DNA of 64,000 nt from Natranaerofaba carboxydovora (GTDB lineage Bacteria > Bacillota > Natranaerobiia > Natranaerobiales > Natranaerofabaceae), in the NCBI RefSeq assembly GCF_022539405.1, contig NZ_CP054394.1:2054501-2118500 (forward strand), read 5' to 3'. Every line of letters begins with the position of its first letter. The first letter of the stretch is position 1. This document shows positions 19,228 to 27,319 of the stretch, piece after piece. Both the position numbers and the translations under genes were made by a program. The notes beneath the pieces were generated by a model that worked only from the letters and a program-made list of their open reading frames with translations, had not been told where the DNA came from and searched no databases.

Positions 19228-20144
19228 ACTCTTGTCCCTCCTGTAAGAGTAGTTTTACTCTCCCTTTGATATATCAGGTTTAAAATTTTATTTTTTATAC
19301 CATCTTCAATAGGAACTTTCACAATATCTAATCCAGCTGTCCTATCAACTTTAAAGCCAAGCTCAGGATATTCATTATCTAATTGAAATAATATATCCGT
19401 TAGACTAGTAAAATCCAAGTTAAATATCAAACCCACTGTCTTAGGACTTCTTAATAATTCATCTAAAGTAACTTCCCCACTATTTTTTATATTAATAGCC
19501 CAGTCACAGATACAATAAGCTACAACCAAAGGATTGATTTGGCTTTTATCTACACTATTAAAATGATAGACCTTTCTATCATTTAGATCTTCTTTTAATA
19601 AATTTAGGCTTGTCAAAGGACATTCCATTGTATCTTCTGGTGATAGTTGTTTGTTTGAGGGTAAATAAGTTCTTATAAAACAATCTACATCTCTGTTCAG
19701 GGACGTCTCTGCAACTTTTTTATCAAAAGTATTTTCTGCCCACATTGACAACTTTTCTATTATATCTTCTTTCTTAAATGTTTTTTCTTTAAAAATATTA
19801 AAAAACCAATACCATGTTGAGGCTTCATTTTCATTACTGGCAAGATGATAATGAATTAGCCACAAAGTATTTTTATTTTCTATATATTTATCATTTTCTT
19901 TTATCTTTTCTCCAAAGTCTTCAGTGAGATAATTTACATTTTTGCTTCCTTTTTTCTTTTTTTCACCGGCAAGCCCTGTAGCTTGCATCCACCATCTCAA
20001 AGCTTGTACCATGTTTTTCCCCAGCCCTAGTTTGACAAAGGCATCTTCTCTATGAAAAAAGCGTTCATCTTTATCAATAGCCTTAATACCTTTAGTTAGC
20101 CAACCTTCTCTAATATAAAAACTTTGATGTTTAGCAAAAGCCAA
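19224..20144 (-). CDS. sspB: DUF4007 protein, SspB-like
   Basis: About 306 residues. The opening FAKHQSFYIREGWLTKGI, then a winged-helix-like DNA-binding region with FFHREDAFVKLGLGKNMV, are DUF4007 hallmarks. DUF4007 proteins accompany PAPS-reductase-like sulfur-transfer genes, and the SspB subunit, reported to nick DNA for single-strand phosphorothioation, belongs to this group. GGGAGGGG overlaps the sspD-like stop, and a TTG at 20144 lies five bases after it. An ATG at 20189 would overlap sspD by 43 bases and lacks a ribosome site, so TTG is preferred. The 4-base overlap with the next gene indicates an operon. Confidence 0.75.
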   Translation of the reverse strand: MAFAKHQSFYIREGWLTKGIKAIDKDERFFHREDAFVKLGLGKNMVQALRWWMQATGLAGEKKKKGSKNVNYLTEDFGEKIKENDKYIENKNTLWLIHYHLASNENEASTWYWFFNIFKEKTFKKEDIIEKLSMWAENTFDKKVAETSLNRDVDCFIRTYLPSNKQLSPEDTMECPLTSLNLLKEDLNDRKVYHFNSVDKSQINPLVVAYCICDWAINIKNSGEVTLDELLRSPKTVGLIFNLDFTSLTDILFQLDNEYPELGFKVDRTAGLDIVKVPIEDGIKNKILNLIYQRESKTTLTGGTRV

Positions 20145-20146
20145 AA

Positions 20147-21835
20147 TTACCCCTCCCCATAAGATCCTATACTTTTTGCTATCAAGCATCCATTTGAGTC
20201 AAAATAAGTCACACATTTCAAGCAATTATTACACATTGTCTCGTCAATATAATATTTACCTTGTAAAGGATCCACCTTAATAGCACCTTTAGGACAAGCT
20301 GATGAGCATGTAGTGCAATAAATGCAATTTTGAAATTTTGTTATTTGATATTTTATATATCTTTGGTACTTTTCTTTTTCTGCCACCAAAGCATTCATTA
20401 CTGAAACTCTTATATCTTTTGACCCTTTAAACACTTGAATATATATTTTCAATTCAATATTGCCGCCATTAATTTTGGGAATTAAATAATATTCCCCTAA
20501 TGCTTCATTCTTTATTTCTAAATTTCCAAATGGTTTTAAAAACTCAAAAAACTGATCATTAATTTCAGAGTTCAAATTAACTCGCTTCATACCTTTAACT
20601 TCGCCGCATGCCTCAATTTCAAGTCCTGTAAAACGATTGTCTAACCCGGCTCCCCCAAATCTATTAGTCCACTTTTTATCAAAAACATAAACTTCGGGAT
20701 CGCTTTTACCAATTTTTTTAGCAAAATCAATGAGTTTTTCATTCCATTTATTAAACCTTTCAGGATAAAATAATTCAACTAATATATCAGACCAGAAAGA
20801 ATTCATAGGACAAAGCCAACAACCCACTCTGGTAAAACCTAATTTATAAGCTTTATTAAAATTTAATTCATTCATTAGTATATAAAGCCAAATGTCAAAT
20901 TCAAGCCAATCCATTATAGGTGATACTGTAGTTTGATTTACCATTTTCGCTCCATCTGTATCTGCATCATACTTACTTCGTTGCTGGGATTCAGCTTTTC
21001 TGACTCCGTAAAAGGCTAAAATTTTACCCAATGAGTCTTCCATTTTTTTGTATATGTCGTCAATTGGAGTGGTCTTGAAAACAGAACAACACCACCTCAT
21101 AACCCTACTAGGCGGCCCTATTTCATCTACTAATTCATAAAAATCATGGTTAGTTTTAGCTATAAAGAAAGGAATAAGAGGATTTTCTTGGCGAAAACTC
21201 TGTATATAATCATATGTATATTCTTCCTCAAGGGTGGTATCAGAAAAGATATGGGGAATTTTACTGCTTCCCATTTTTCTTATTACCAAATCTGATACTA
21301 CAGTAGAGTCTTTGCCACCACTAAAGGAAACAACAGCAGTTTTGTTATGATGCTTAGCTAATTTCTCTTCTATAAATTCAAATGCTATCTCCTCGATACT
21401 CTTCAAATAATCATCACAGTACTTTAATGTTCTTTTATAATCAGACATTATTTTTGAATCCATATTTTCAAAATCTTCTTCTGAATACTTGGTAATATAG
21501 TTTCTAATATCATCTATCTTTTCTCTTATAACAGACATATTAGGAATTTCTAGGCTATTTCCATCAACAAAATATTGCTTAGCTTTTATTGATTTCCACA
21601 CTGTCTTATCTATACAGTCTATACCAAAAAACTCCATTAACTTTCTCTCTCTAGCGAAAACAGGACGTAAGTCACTTGTTAGTTTTTTTACTACTGTATT
21701 ACAATTAGTACAAGTTTCTATTCTGTCTTTTATAGTAACAACCGTCAAATTACAGTTGAAACACCATCCTATTTTTAATTTTTCTTTTTTCCCTTCAAAG
21801 TCTAACTTATCTACAAGATTTCGACTGATTCTCAA
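20147..21835 (-). CDS. sspD: PAPS reductase/DndC-like sulfurtransferase fused to ferredoxin domain (SspD-like)
   Basis: 562 residues, three parts. N-terminus: a zinc-ribbon-like CFNCN...CTNC (residues 25-45). Middle: a PP-loop ATP-pyrophosphatase with SFSGGKDSTV (about 170), MRWCCSVFKTTP and GCWLCP, which supply the cysteine pairs that hold the cluster in DndC/SspD enzymes. C-terminus: a two-cluster ferredoxin domain, CIYCTTCSSACPKGAI and CNNCLKC. The enzyme would activate the DNA backbone and pass sulfur to it. The fused ferredoxin, absent from the usual DndC, could supply electrons directly. The start is TTG behind GGGAGG. It is first in the operon; no cysteine desulfurase (sspA) gene is nearby, so a general IscS would have to serve. 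Confidence 0.8.
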   Translation of the reverse strand: MRISRNLVDKLDFEGKKEKLKIGWCFNCNLTVVTIKDRIETCTNCNTVVKKLTSDLRPVFARERKLMEFFGIDCIDKTVWKSIKAKQYFVDGNSLEIPNMSVIREKIDDIRNYITKYSEEDFENMDSKIMSDYKRTLKYCDDYLKSIEEIAFEFIEEKLAKHHNKTAVVSFSGGKDSTVVSDLVIRKMGSSKIPHIFSDTTLEEEYTYDYIQSFRQENPLIPFFIAKTNHDFYELVDEIGPPSRVMRWCCSVFKTTPIDDIYKKMEDSLGKILAFYGVRKAESQQRSKYDADTDGAKMVNQTTVSPIMDWLEFDIWLYILMNELNFNKAYKLGFTRVGCWLCPMNSFWSDILVELFYPERFNKWNEKLIDFAKKIGKSDPEVYVFDKKWTNRFGGAGLDNRFTGLEIEACGEVKGMKRVNLNSEINDQFFEFLKPFGNLEIKNEALGEYYLIPKINGGNIELKIYIQVFKGSKDIRVSVMNALVAEKEKYQRYIKYQITKFQNCIYCTTCSSACPKGAIKVDPLQGKYYIDETMCNNCLKCVTYFDSNGCLIAKSIGSYGEG

Positions 21836-21999
21836 AATTATTATCCTCCCTCTAATAATTATTGGAGAATAACAATAGAACTAAGCTTCTTTCTCCAAGA
21901 ACAATTTAATATAATGATTTCTTCTTAAAGCTTGTAAATCCTTCTAAATCACTAAAAAATATTTCTATCTATTTTTCGACTTAATTCGACTCTGACCCC

Positions 22000-22326
22000 T
22001 CACTCCCACACCCTCTTTAGAACTAACCTCTTCTCAAATCCGCCCCGTTCTTTTTGTTTTTTAAGTCTTGTTTTCTCTATTTCTAATACACTCATATTAT
22101 GCACTTTATCGATAAGAGTGTAGAGAACTTCTAATATATCAGCTATTTCATCAGGATCTCCTGAGTTATAATATTCCATTACTTCTTCTTTCAATTTGGC
22201 CATCAAACGAGTTCTATATTCTTTCTCACTTTCTATAACAGTAGTTTCAGCTATCTTTCCCTGCTTCTCTATAATTTCAGGGATTTTATCTCGAATAAGC
22301 TTATTGTATTTTGTTTCCTCTCTCAA
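22000..22326 (-). CDS. MazG-like nucleotide pyrophosphohydrolase
   Basis: 108 residues. It opens with NKLIRDKIPEIIEKQG and has EEVMEYYNSGDPDEIADILEV, where EExxE and ExxD supply metal ligands. This small all-alpha NTP-PPase type cleaves nucleoside triphosphates or similar molecules. The start is TTG behind GGGAGGGTG. It lies 165 bases upstream of the sspD-like gene on the same strand and could be co-transcribed with the defence island, though no shared signal is seen. Confidence 0.85.
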   Translation of the reverse strand: MREETKYNKLIRDKIPEIIEKQGKIAETTVIESEKEYRTRLMAKLKEEVMEYYNSGDPDEIADILEVLYTLIDKVHNMSVLEIEKTRLKKQKERGGFEKRLVLKRVWE

Positions 22327-22537
22327 AAAAACACCCTCCCAAAGTTTTCTCTATTATTTATCTTCTACTATTTCTAGACATAGTTCTATATTTTGCCAAA
22401 AAATCCTACTCAAAATGAATAGCCAACTAAATCGCTCAATTTGCTAGAATATATGAATTATATTCTATATAGCATTTACAATTTGGTACATCTGTGCTAA
22501 TTAGCCATACAAGCACATATAGGCAGACAAAGGCTTT

Positions 22538-22566
22538 TTGCTATATACTATTTTTTCATATATAAT
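22538..22566 (+). promoter_or_regulatory. Sigma-A promoter of the betaine-binding protein gene
   Basis: TTGCTA (22538-22543), 17-bp spacer, TATAAT (22561-22566). The start codon lies 59 bases downstream. Confidence 0.75.
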
Positions 22567-22624
22567 TTTAACCTATCAAGCCTGTCATTAGCTTGACAAA
22601 AATAAATCAGGAGGGGAGTTAGCC

Positions 22625-23503
22625 TTGCAAAGAAAGCTAAGCATACTACTTATTTTTACTTTTTTAGTAGGAATTACTCTAGTTAGTTTTACTGGTTGTG
22701 ATGAGGCAGAAGGACAGGAAGAAATACAGTTACCCTATGCCGATTGGTCATGTACAGCAGCCAAGACTTATGTTGTAACGGCAATACTTGAAGAGGAAAT
22801 GGGTTATGATGTCAATCTAACTTTAGCTGACCTTGGTGGAATTTTCACTGATGTAGCTGCAGGTAACCAGGATTTTTATATGGCAGCCTGGCTTCCAATA
22901 ACTCACATGGATTATTATGAAGATAACGAGGAAGGGTTAGTTGATCATAATATTGTTTATGAAAATGCCAAAATTGGTCTAGTTGTACCAGAGTATATGG
23001 ATATAGACAGCATAGATGAACTTGAAGAGTACAAAGAAGAGCTTGAAGGCGAAATAACAGGTATAGAACCGGGTGCTGGATTAATGCAGGCAACCGAAAG
23101 TGCTCTTGAAGAGTATGATAGCTTGTCTGAATTTACTTTGCTAGATAGCAGTGAATCAGGTATGGTAGCAGAGCTTCAGAGCAGATATGATAACGAAGAA
23201 CCTATTGTAGTTACTGGTTGGACTCCCCACTGGAAGTTTGCTGAGTGGGACCTAAAATTCTTAGAAGACCCAGAAGGTACTTTTGGTGAAGCAGAAATGA
23301 TCCATGCTATAACTAGAACTGGATTTGAAGAAGAACACCCAGAAGTCGCAGAACTACTGAGTAATTTTTATGTAGATGATGAGACCTTAGGAGAGCTTAT
23401 GCAGATTACAGATGGTGTAGATAATGAAGATGAAGCTATTGAAATAGTATTAGAATGGATGGATGAAAACGAAGATATAGTTGAAGGTTGGTTGCCTCAG
23501 TAA
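22625..23503 (+). CDS. Glycine betaine/proline-type ABC substrate-binding lipoprotein
   Basis: 292 residues. The signal peptide ends in the lipobox SFTGC, so it is anchored outside the membrane. Aromatic ligand-box residues typical of OpuAC/ProX proteins are visible: ADWSCTAAKTYV, AAWLPITHMDYY and GWTPHWKFAEWDLKFLEDP. It binds quaternary amines for osmoprotection. The start is TTG, with GGGGAG six bases upstream. No ATPase or permease gene is adjacent, so it must pair with a transporter encoded elsewhere. The protein is rich in Asp and Glu, as in salt-adapted organisms. Confidence 0.9.
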   Translation: MQRKLSILLIFTFLVGITLVSFTGCDEAEGQEEIQLPYADWSCTAAKTYVVTAILEEEMGYDVNLTLADLGGIFTDVAAGNQDFYMAAWLPITHMDYYEDNEEGLVDHNIVYENAKIGLVVPEYMDIDSIDELEEYKEELEGEITGIEPGAGLMQATESALEEYDSLSEFTLLDSSESGMVAELQSRYDNEEPIVVTGWTPHWKFAEWDLKFLEDPEGTFGEAEMIHAITRTGFEEEHPEVAELLSNFYVDDETLGELMQITDGVDNEDEAIEIVLEWMDENEDIVEGWLPQ

Positions 23504-23532
23504 TATGTATTTGTAAAATAAAATGAAAGAAA

Positions 23533-23566
23533 AAAGTGGGGAGATCGTATAATGTCTCCTCACTTT
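23533..23566. terminator. Bidirectional terminator
   Basis: A 12-bp stem AAAGTGGGGAGA/TCTCCTCACTTT with one mismatch. It lies between the convergent betaine-binding gene and the DUF3793 gene. On the minus strand it is followed by a T run. Confidence 0.7.
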
Positions 23567-23611
23567 CTCTTTATGCTACAACTAGCCCCTTTTTAAATTT
23601 ATATTCAAATT

Positions 23612-24160
23612 TTAAACATAGCTATAGTTAATAGTTATTGAGTTAATCATTTGTTCCTTTGCTTTGTCATAAGAATCAAAGAGTTTCTTAGCCCTATCAG
23701 GCCTGTGATATACCTTCCAGTACCTTTTGAATATATAATCTTTCCCTTTATTCTCAATAAAACCAATAACATCTTTAATAGGATATCCCAAAAAGATTCC
23801 TATTTCATGATAAAAACCTTTATCTACGTTAGTTCTCAATAATGACAAAGATTCTTCTAGCGATGAATTAGCATGATACCCATAGTTCTCCAAAAAAGCA
23901 ATCCTTTTAGGGTCAGAGAGATGACGTGATAATTCATCTATTTTGAAAAATAAAACAAGCACACTTTGCGAAGTTCTTCTAAGCTCATAATATTCTAAAC
24001 TTAGCTCGTTTTTGATATCTTCTTTATACATATCCCAGAGCAAATAAAGGTCTCTATTCCCTTTGGTAAAAGAAATAAGCGAAGAGGGTTTATTAAGTAA
24101 AATTGTAGGCGCAGTTTTATATGCGATTGTAGTTAAAAGATCATAAAATTCCGTTTTCAT
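23612..24160 (-). CDS. DUF3793 family protein
   Basis: 182 residues, soluble. The C-terminal half has the family pattern IGIFLGYPIKDVIGFIENKG and YWKVYHRPDRAKKLFDSY. DUF3793 proteins are common in anaerobic Firmicutes and often lie near metal or Fe-S genes, but their function is unknown. The early cysteine common in the family is not seen here. GGGAG lies nine bases before the ATG. Confidence 0.75.
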   Translation of the reverse strand: MKTEFYDLLTTIAYKTAPTILLNKPSSLISFTKGNRDLYLLWDMYKEDIKNELSLEYYELRRTSQSVLVLFFKIDELSRHLSDPKRIAFLENYGYHANSSLEESLSLLRTNVDKGFYHEIGIFLGYPIKDVIGFIENKGKDYIFKRYWKVYHRPDRAKKLFDSYDKAKEQMINSITINYSYV

Positions 24161-24367
24161 ATGTAAAATCTCCCATCTATTTTGAAGTGTTTGCTATTTA
24201 ATAGTTTTTCCTTATTTAACAATGTTTTTGAAAGCCATTATGTAGAATTTTTAGAAGATAGTAACTTTAATGTTGCACTTTATAAACTTTTTTACAGCAG
24301 CATCATAACTTTTATTAGCTTAAATCGTCCTGATATAAAGAAAAACACAAAGCAGGAGGGGATAAAT

Positions 24368-25543
24368 TTGGGTAAGCGAATTATATATTTATTTATCATA
24401 ATTGCTATTATTGGATTAACAATAGGATGTGAAGGTACAGTTTTTGAGGAAATCAAGCAAGATCTTGATGGGGAGAAAGAAATTAATGAAGATATTTATG
24501 ATACGAGCCTTTCAGCAAAAGATCTAACTGAAAATCAGTTAGAAAGAATAATTACTAAACTAGAAGATAAATGGGAAGAAGAAGTTGAAAAACTTAATTA
24601 CCCTGAAGAAACAGAAGCAAAACCTGAAGGTTACGATAAAGTAATTGATGCCACTTACTCAGAAAACGAAAAGAAAATAGCTTTTGCACTTGCGGGCCCT
24701 TATACAATGGCTACGACTAGTTCTGCAACAGGGGTAATAGACATGACACGTGACGAAATTATTATTACTAATGTAGCTATGGGAGAAGCAGGTGTAAGTG
24801 ATGCCATCACCTGGCACTATGATAATAATCATTTTGCTTATACCTTGACTTCAGCTTCAGAAGAGGGAGAATTGTTTATCGATAGTTATTCAAAAGGCAA
24901 AAACATTGAGGAAATCGATAATGAATCAATAGGTCACAGTGAGTTGACTAACTTTAGAAATTTAAGCTGGGATGATAAAAAAGAACAATTATCTTTTACT
25001 TCATATAGTGCAGGTGCAAAAGAAGTACAAGAAGCTAAGTGGATATATGATTTGGATGAGGGGCTTTTAGATTTCAAAGGGGAAGAGATTGAAGATACCA
25101 ATGATTTTGAGCCTTCTACTTTAGATGTGATAATGGAAGATCCAGGTTTTAGTGTTTTCGCAGAAGCAGTCCAAAAGTTTGAACTATCAGAGAAAATAGA
25201 AAAAGATAGATCAACTGTATTCGTACCTACAAATGAAGCTTTTGAAGAATTAAAAGAACTGCTGGAATTTTCATCAAAAGAAGAACTTTTAGCACAAGAA
25301 AATCTACCTGAAGCTATCTCAAATCATATCGTCCCTGAAAAATTGCTTTTAGAGGATATTGAAGAAGATTTGGAATTTGAAACCCTTGCAGGAGATAATA
25401 TTACTATTAGTACTGAAGATGGTTCGGATTTTAAGCTGACTTATGCCCAATATGAAATAAATATTAATAAAGCGGACATAAAAACTTCTAACGGAGTAAT
25501 TCACATTGTAGAGGATGTGTTAGTTCCAAGTAGGTTTGATTAA
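24368..25543 (+). CDS. Lipoprotein with C-terminal fasciclin (FAS1) domain
   Basis: 391 residues from a TTG at 24368 with GGAGGGG six bases upstream; an earlier ATG at 24182 has no ribosome site and would add a segment before the signal peptide. The signal peptide ends in the lipobox LTIGC. Residues about 60-240 form an unassigned beta-rich region. The last 140 residues are a FAS1 domain: STLDVIMEDPGFSVFAEAV, FVPTNEAFEEL and TSNGVIHIVEDVLVP. FAS1 domains mediate adhesion or ligand binding outside the cell. A solo IS605-type end lies 20 bases after the stop. Confidence 0.82.
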   Translation: MGKRIIYLFIIIAIIGLTIGCEGTVFEEIKQDLDGEKEINEDIYDTSLSAKDLTENQLERIITKLEDKWEEEVEKLNYPEETEAKPEGYDKVIDATYSENEKKIAFALAGPYTMATTSSATGVIDMTRDEIIITNVAMGEAGVSDAITWHYDNNHFAYTLTSASEEGELFIDSYSKGKNIEEIDNESIGHSELTNFRNLSWDDKKEQLSFTSYSAGAKEVQEAKWIYDLDEGLLDFKGEEIEDTNDFEPSTLDVIMEDPGFSVFAEAVQKFELSEKIEKDRSTVFVPTNEAFEELKELLEFSSKEELLAQENLPEAISNHIVPEKLLLEDIEEDLEFETLAGDNITISTEDGSDFKLTYAQYEININKADIKTSNGVIHIVEDVLVPSRFD

Positions 25544-25562
25544 AAAACCCGGCATATAAGCA

Positions 25563-25612
25563 GGTATTCATCCCACGGTTTAAAACCGTGGGATGAATAC
25601 CCTAATACTGTA
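25563..25612 (-). mobile_element. Solo IS605-type left end (palindrome plus conserved tip)
   Basis: A 19-bp perfect palindrome (25563-25581 with 25583-25601) is followed by CCTAATACTGTA. The same core TTCATCCCACG, AACCGTGGG and CCTAATACTGTA occurs at the left end of the tnpB element at 36265-36315. No transposase or right end is present here, so it is a remnant or a tnpB-independent palindromic copy. It may also terminate transcription from both sides. Confidence 0.65.
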
Positions 25613-25614
25613 TT

Positions 25615-25935
25615 TTAAGAAAACATCAGTCCCAAGCCTATTATTAATAAGATCCCACCTATAACTCTATTCGCTATTAAAGCTAACTCTGAAGGTTCAG
25701 TATCTTTTACTTTCCATCCAATTTCTAAATACCATACGGTTTTGGGCCTAAATACCCCCAACAAACCTAAAGCAAAGATAATTACTCCCAAAGGGTTTAG
25801 TCCCATCTCAGCAGATTCACCATTAGAATGTCCACTATCTGTGACTGTACTATATATTCCCACAGCAAACACAATGATAATAACCACAGCTATTACAATT
25901 AATTTTACTTTTACATTGCTTAGTTTATTAGTCAA
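25615..25935 (-). CDS. Small membrane protein, DUF6199-like
   Basis: 106 residues. Three hydrophobic segments are seen (about 10-28, 45-62 and 86-104). The segment FRPKTVWYLEIGWKVKD followed by ANRVIGGILLIIGL resembles the DUF6199 family. The start is TTG with GGTGGTG seven bases upstream. Its stop is only two bases from the solo IS605 end. Function unknown. Confidence 0.65.
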   Translation of the reverse strand: MTNKLSNVKVKLIVIAVVIIIVFAVGIYSTVTDSGHSNGESAEMGLNPLGVIIFALGLLGVFRPKTVWYLEIGWKVKDTEPSELALIANRVIGGILLIIGLGLMFS

Positions 25936-25964
25936 TATTATTCACCACCATATAATGATTAGTC

Positions 25965-26393
25965 CTATTTGTCTTTACTAAATACGCCTTTATCTCCCCA
26001 GCTTTTGTGATGAGCATTAATTGTATCACCTAGTATTTTCTCTTTTAATAAAGCCGATATTTTGTTTATTATGGTATTTTTTCTGATAGTTACTATATAA
26101 ATATTATCGTCAGTTCTAAACATATGTTCTCCTGTTACCTGGTTAAAATCAGATATTTTTTTAACTTCACTTAAAACTTCGACACCTTTAGGGCCTTGCA
26201 ATGAATTTTTCATATAAGGTGGGTCCCCATTATATATTTTGATCTCTGCTATAGAGTCATCAGGAAAGATAACTGAATGTTTTTTAATTACTTCATTCTC
26301 ACCATAATCCGGTAATTTATTTTTCATAGACAAGAGTTTTTCCATTTCATCTAACTCATTTTGATCAAAATAAATAGATTTAACATATCTCAG
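25965..26393 (-). CDS. Unrecognised 142-residue protein, probable CTG start
   Basis: Soluble, charged. GGAGGTG is followed after six bases by CTG (26393), giving MRYVKSIYFDQNELDEME. The only upstream canonical start, a TTG at 26408, overlaps the Shine-Dalgarno and has none of its own, so CTG is favoured. No family recognised. It lies 30 bases before the DUF6199-like gene on the same strand, likely co-transcribed. Confidence 0.5.
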   Translation of the reverse strand: MRYVKSIYFDQNELDEMEKLLSMKNKLPDYGENEVIKKHSVIFPDDSIAEIKIYNGDPPYMKNSLQGPKGVEVLSEVKKISDFNQVTGEHMFRTDDNIYIVTIRKNTIINKISALLKEKILGDTINAHHKSWGDKGVFSKDK

Positions 26394-26428
26394 AACTAAC
26401 ACCTCCAATTTTTAGGAATAAATTAAGA

Positions 26429-26638
26429 TTAACTAAACAGCATTGGAATAACTATTATTACTAGTATAATCAAGCCGATATAGATAAATAAAGCTTTTTT
26501 GTCAGGGAAGAAGATTTTGCCAAAGAAGTTACCTTTCATTTCTCCTAATTCAAAATCAGATACTTCATATCTTTTTTCCTCATTATTTTCTTCATTATTT
26601 TCCTCATTATTTTTATTTTCTTTGTTATTTTTAGTCAT
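26429..26638 (-). CDS. Small tail-anchored membrane protein
   Basis: 69 residues. The first 25 are almost all Asn, Glu and Lys (low complexity). One membrane segment, YIGLIILVIIVIPMLFS, ends the protein, suggesting a cytoplasmic N-terminus with a C-terminal anchor. GGGTGTG lies five bases before ATG. Function unknown. Confidence 0.6.
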   Translation of the reverse strand: MTKNNKENKNNEENNEENNEEKRYEVSDFELGEMKGNFFGKIFFPDKKALFIYIGLIILVIIVIPMLFS

Positions 26639-26773
26639 TTTATCACACCCTTTAATCCTATAATTAAAATCTTCCTTTTCAAAACTACTTTTGTAATATT
26701 ATACCATAGGATTAATATGGAAGATAGTATGCTCCCTGGAAAAATGTTATGTGACCTAATTGTGGGCTAATTC

Positions 26774-27073
26774 TTATTTTCGATTAAATTCACTCATTAA
26801 CTTTAACGCTTTATCTTCATCTTCTTTGTATACCAACAGAGTCACGCTGGTTGTATTAGAAGTAGCATATCTATTTGGGGGTGGGGTGTTAGATTTTAGT
26901 CTGCATCTAATTCCATTATCTTTAAGATAGGAGTATCTTGCCTGGACTTCACCTAGATTTTTGTTTGTCCCTCCATAAAGTTCTACCCATTTGTTCTTTT
27001 GAAACACAAAATAATAAATAAGAACTACAATTACTAAGGATACAAATAATAGTTCCCAAAAGTCTAAAGTCAT
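26774..27073 (-). CDS. Membrane-anchored DUF2007-like small protein
   Basis: About 99 residues from the ATG at 27073, preceded by GGTGGGTG. One N-terminal membrane segment is followed by a small alpha/beta domain (EVQARYSYLKDNGIRCRLK, TLLVYKEDEDKALKLM) that resembles putative signal-transducing DUF2007 proteins. A decayed relative lies at 50431-50606. Confidence 0.5.
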   Translation of the reverse strand: MTLDFWELLFVSLVIVVLIYYFVFQKNKWVELYGGTNKNLGEVQARYSYLKDNGIRCRLKSNTPPPNRYATSNTTSVTLLVYKEDEDKALKLMSEFNRK

Positions 27074-27114
27074 CTTATCATCACCCACCTACTAACTTAA
27101 TTAATAAACTTGAA

Positions 27115-27183
27115 TCAATGCCTAAGTAGCAATTCAGCAATTCTTAATTTTTCTCCTGTAAAATTTGCTAGTTCAATCAACAT
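27115..27183 (-). pseudogene. Short gene remnant containing MLIELANF
   Basis: A 22-codon frame begins MLIELANFTGEKLRI and resembles the short frame at 38344-38454 (MIELANFIGQNFEIGK). Neither has a Shine-Dalgarno. They look like fragments of a once common gene; low confidence. Confidence 0.25.
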
Positions 27184-27319
27184 ATACTACAGGTTATCCT
27201 TTGTCTCCTGCCTCTATGACAATATCAAAAGCTTGTTATTAAATTTTAATTATAGTTCGAAAAATCGATTATAAATTGATATAATGTAAAATATTACTTA
27301 AATATGGGGTGGAACAGCT

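Noticed and set aside
20147-21835. BREX type 4 (PAPS-reductase variant) as explanation of the island
   Set aside because: No PglZ or BrxL-like gene is present, and DUF4007 beside the sulfurtransferase points to the Ssp type instead.
25563-25612. Simple intrinsic terminator only
   Set aside because: There is no T run, and the sequence outside the stem (CCTAATACTGTA) matches the tnpB element end.
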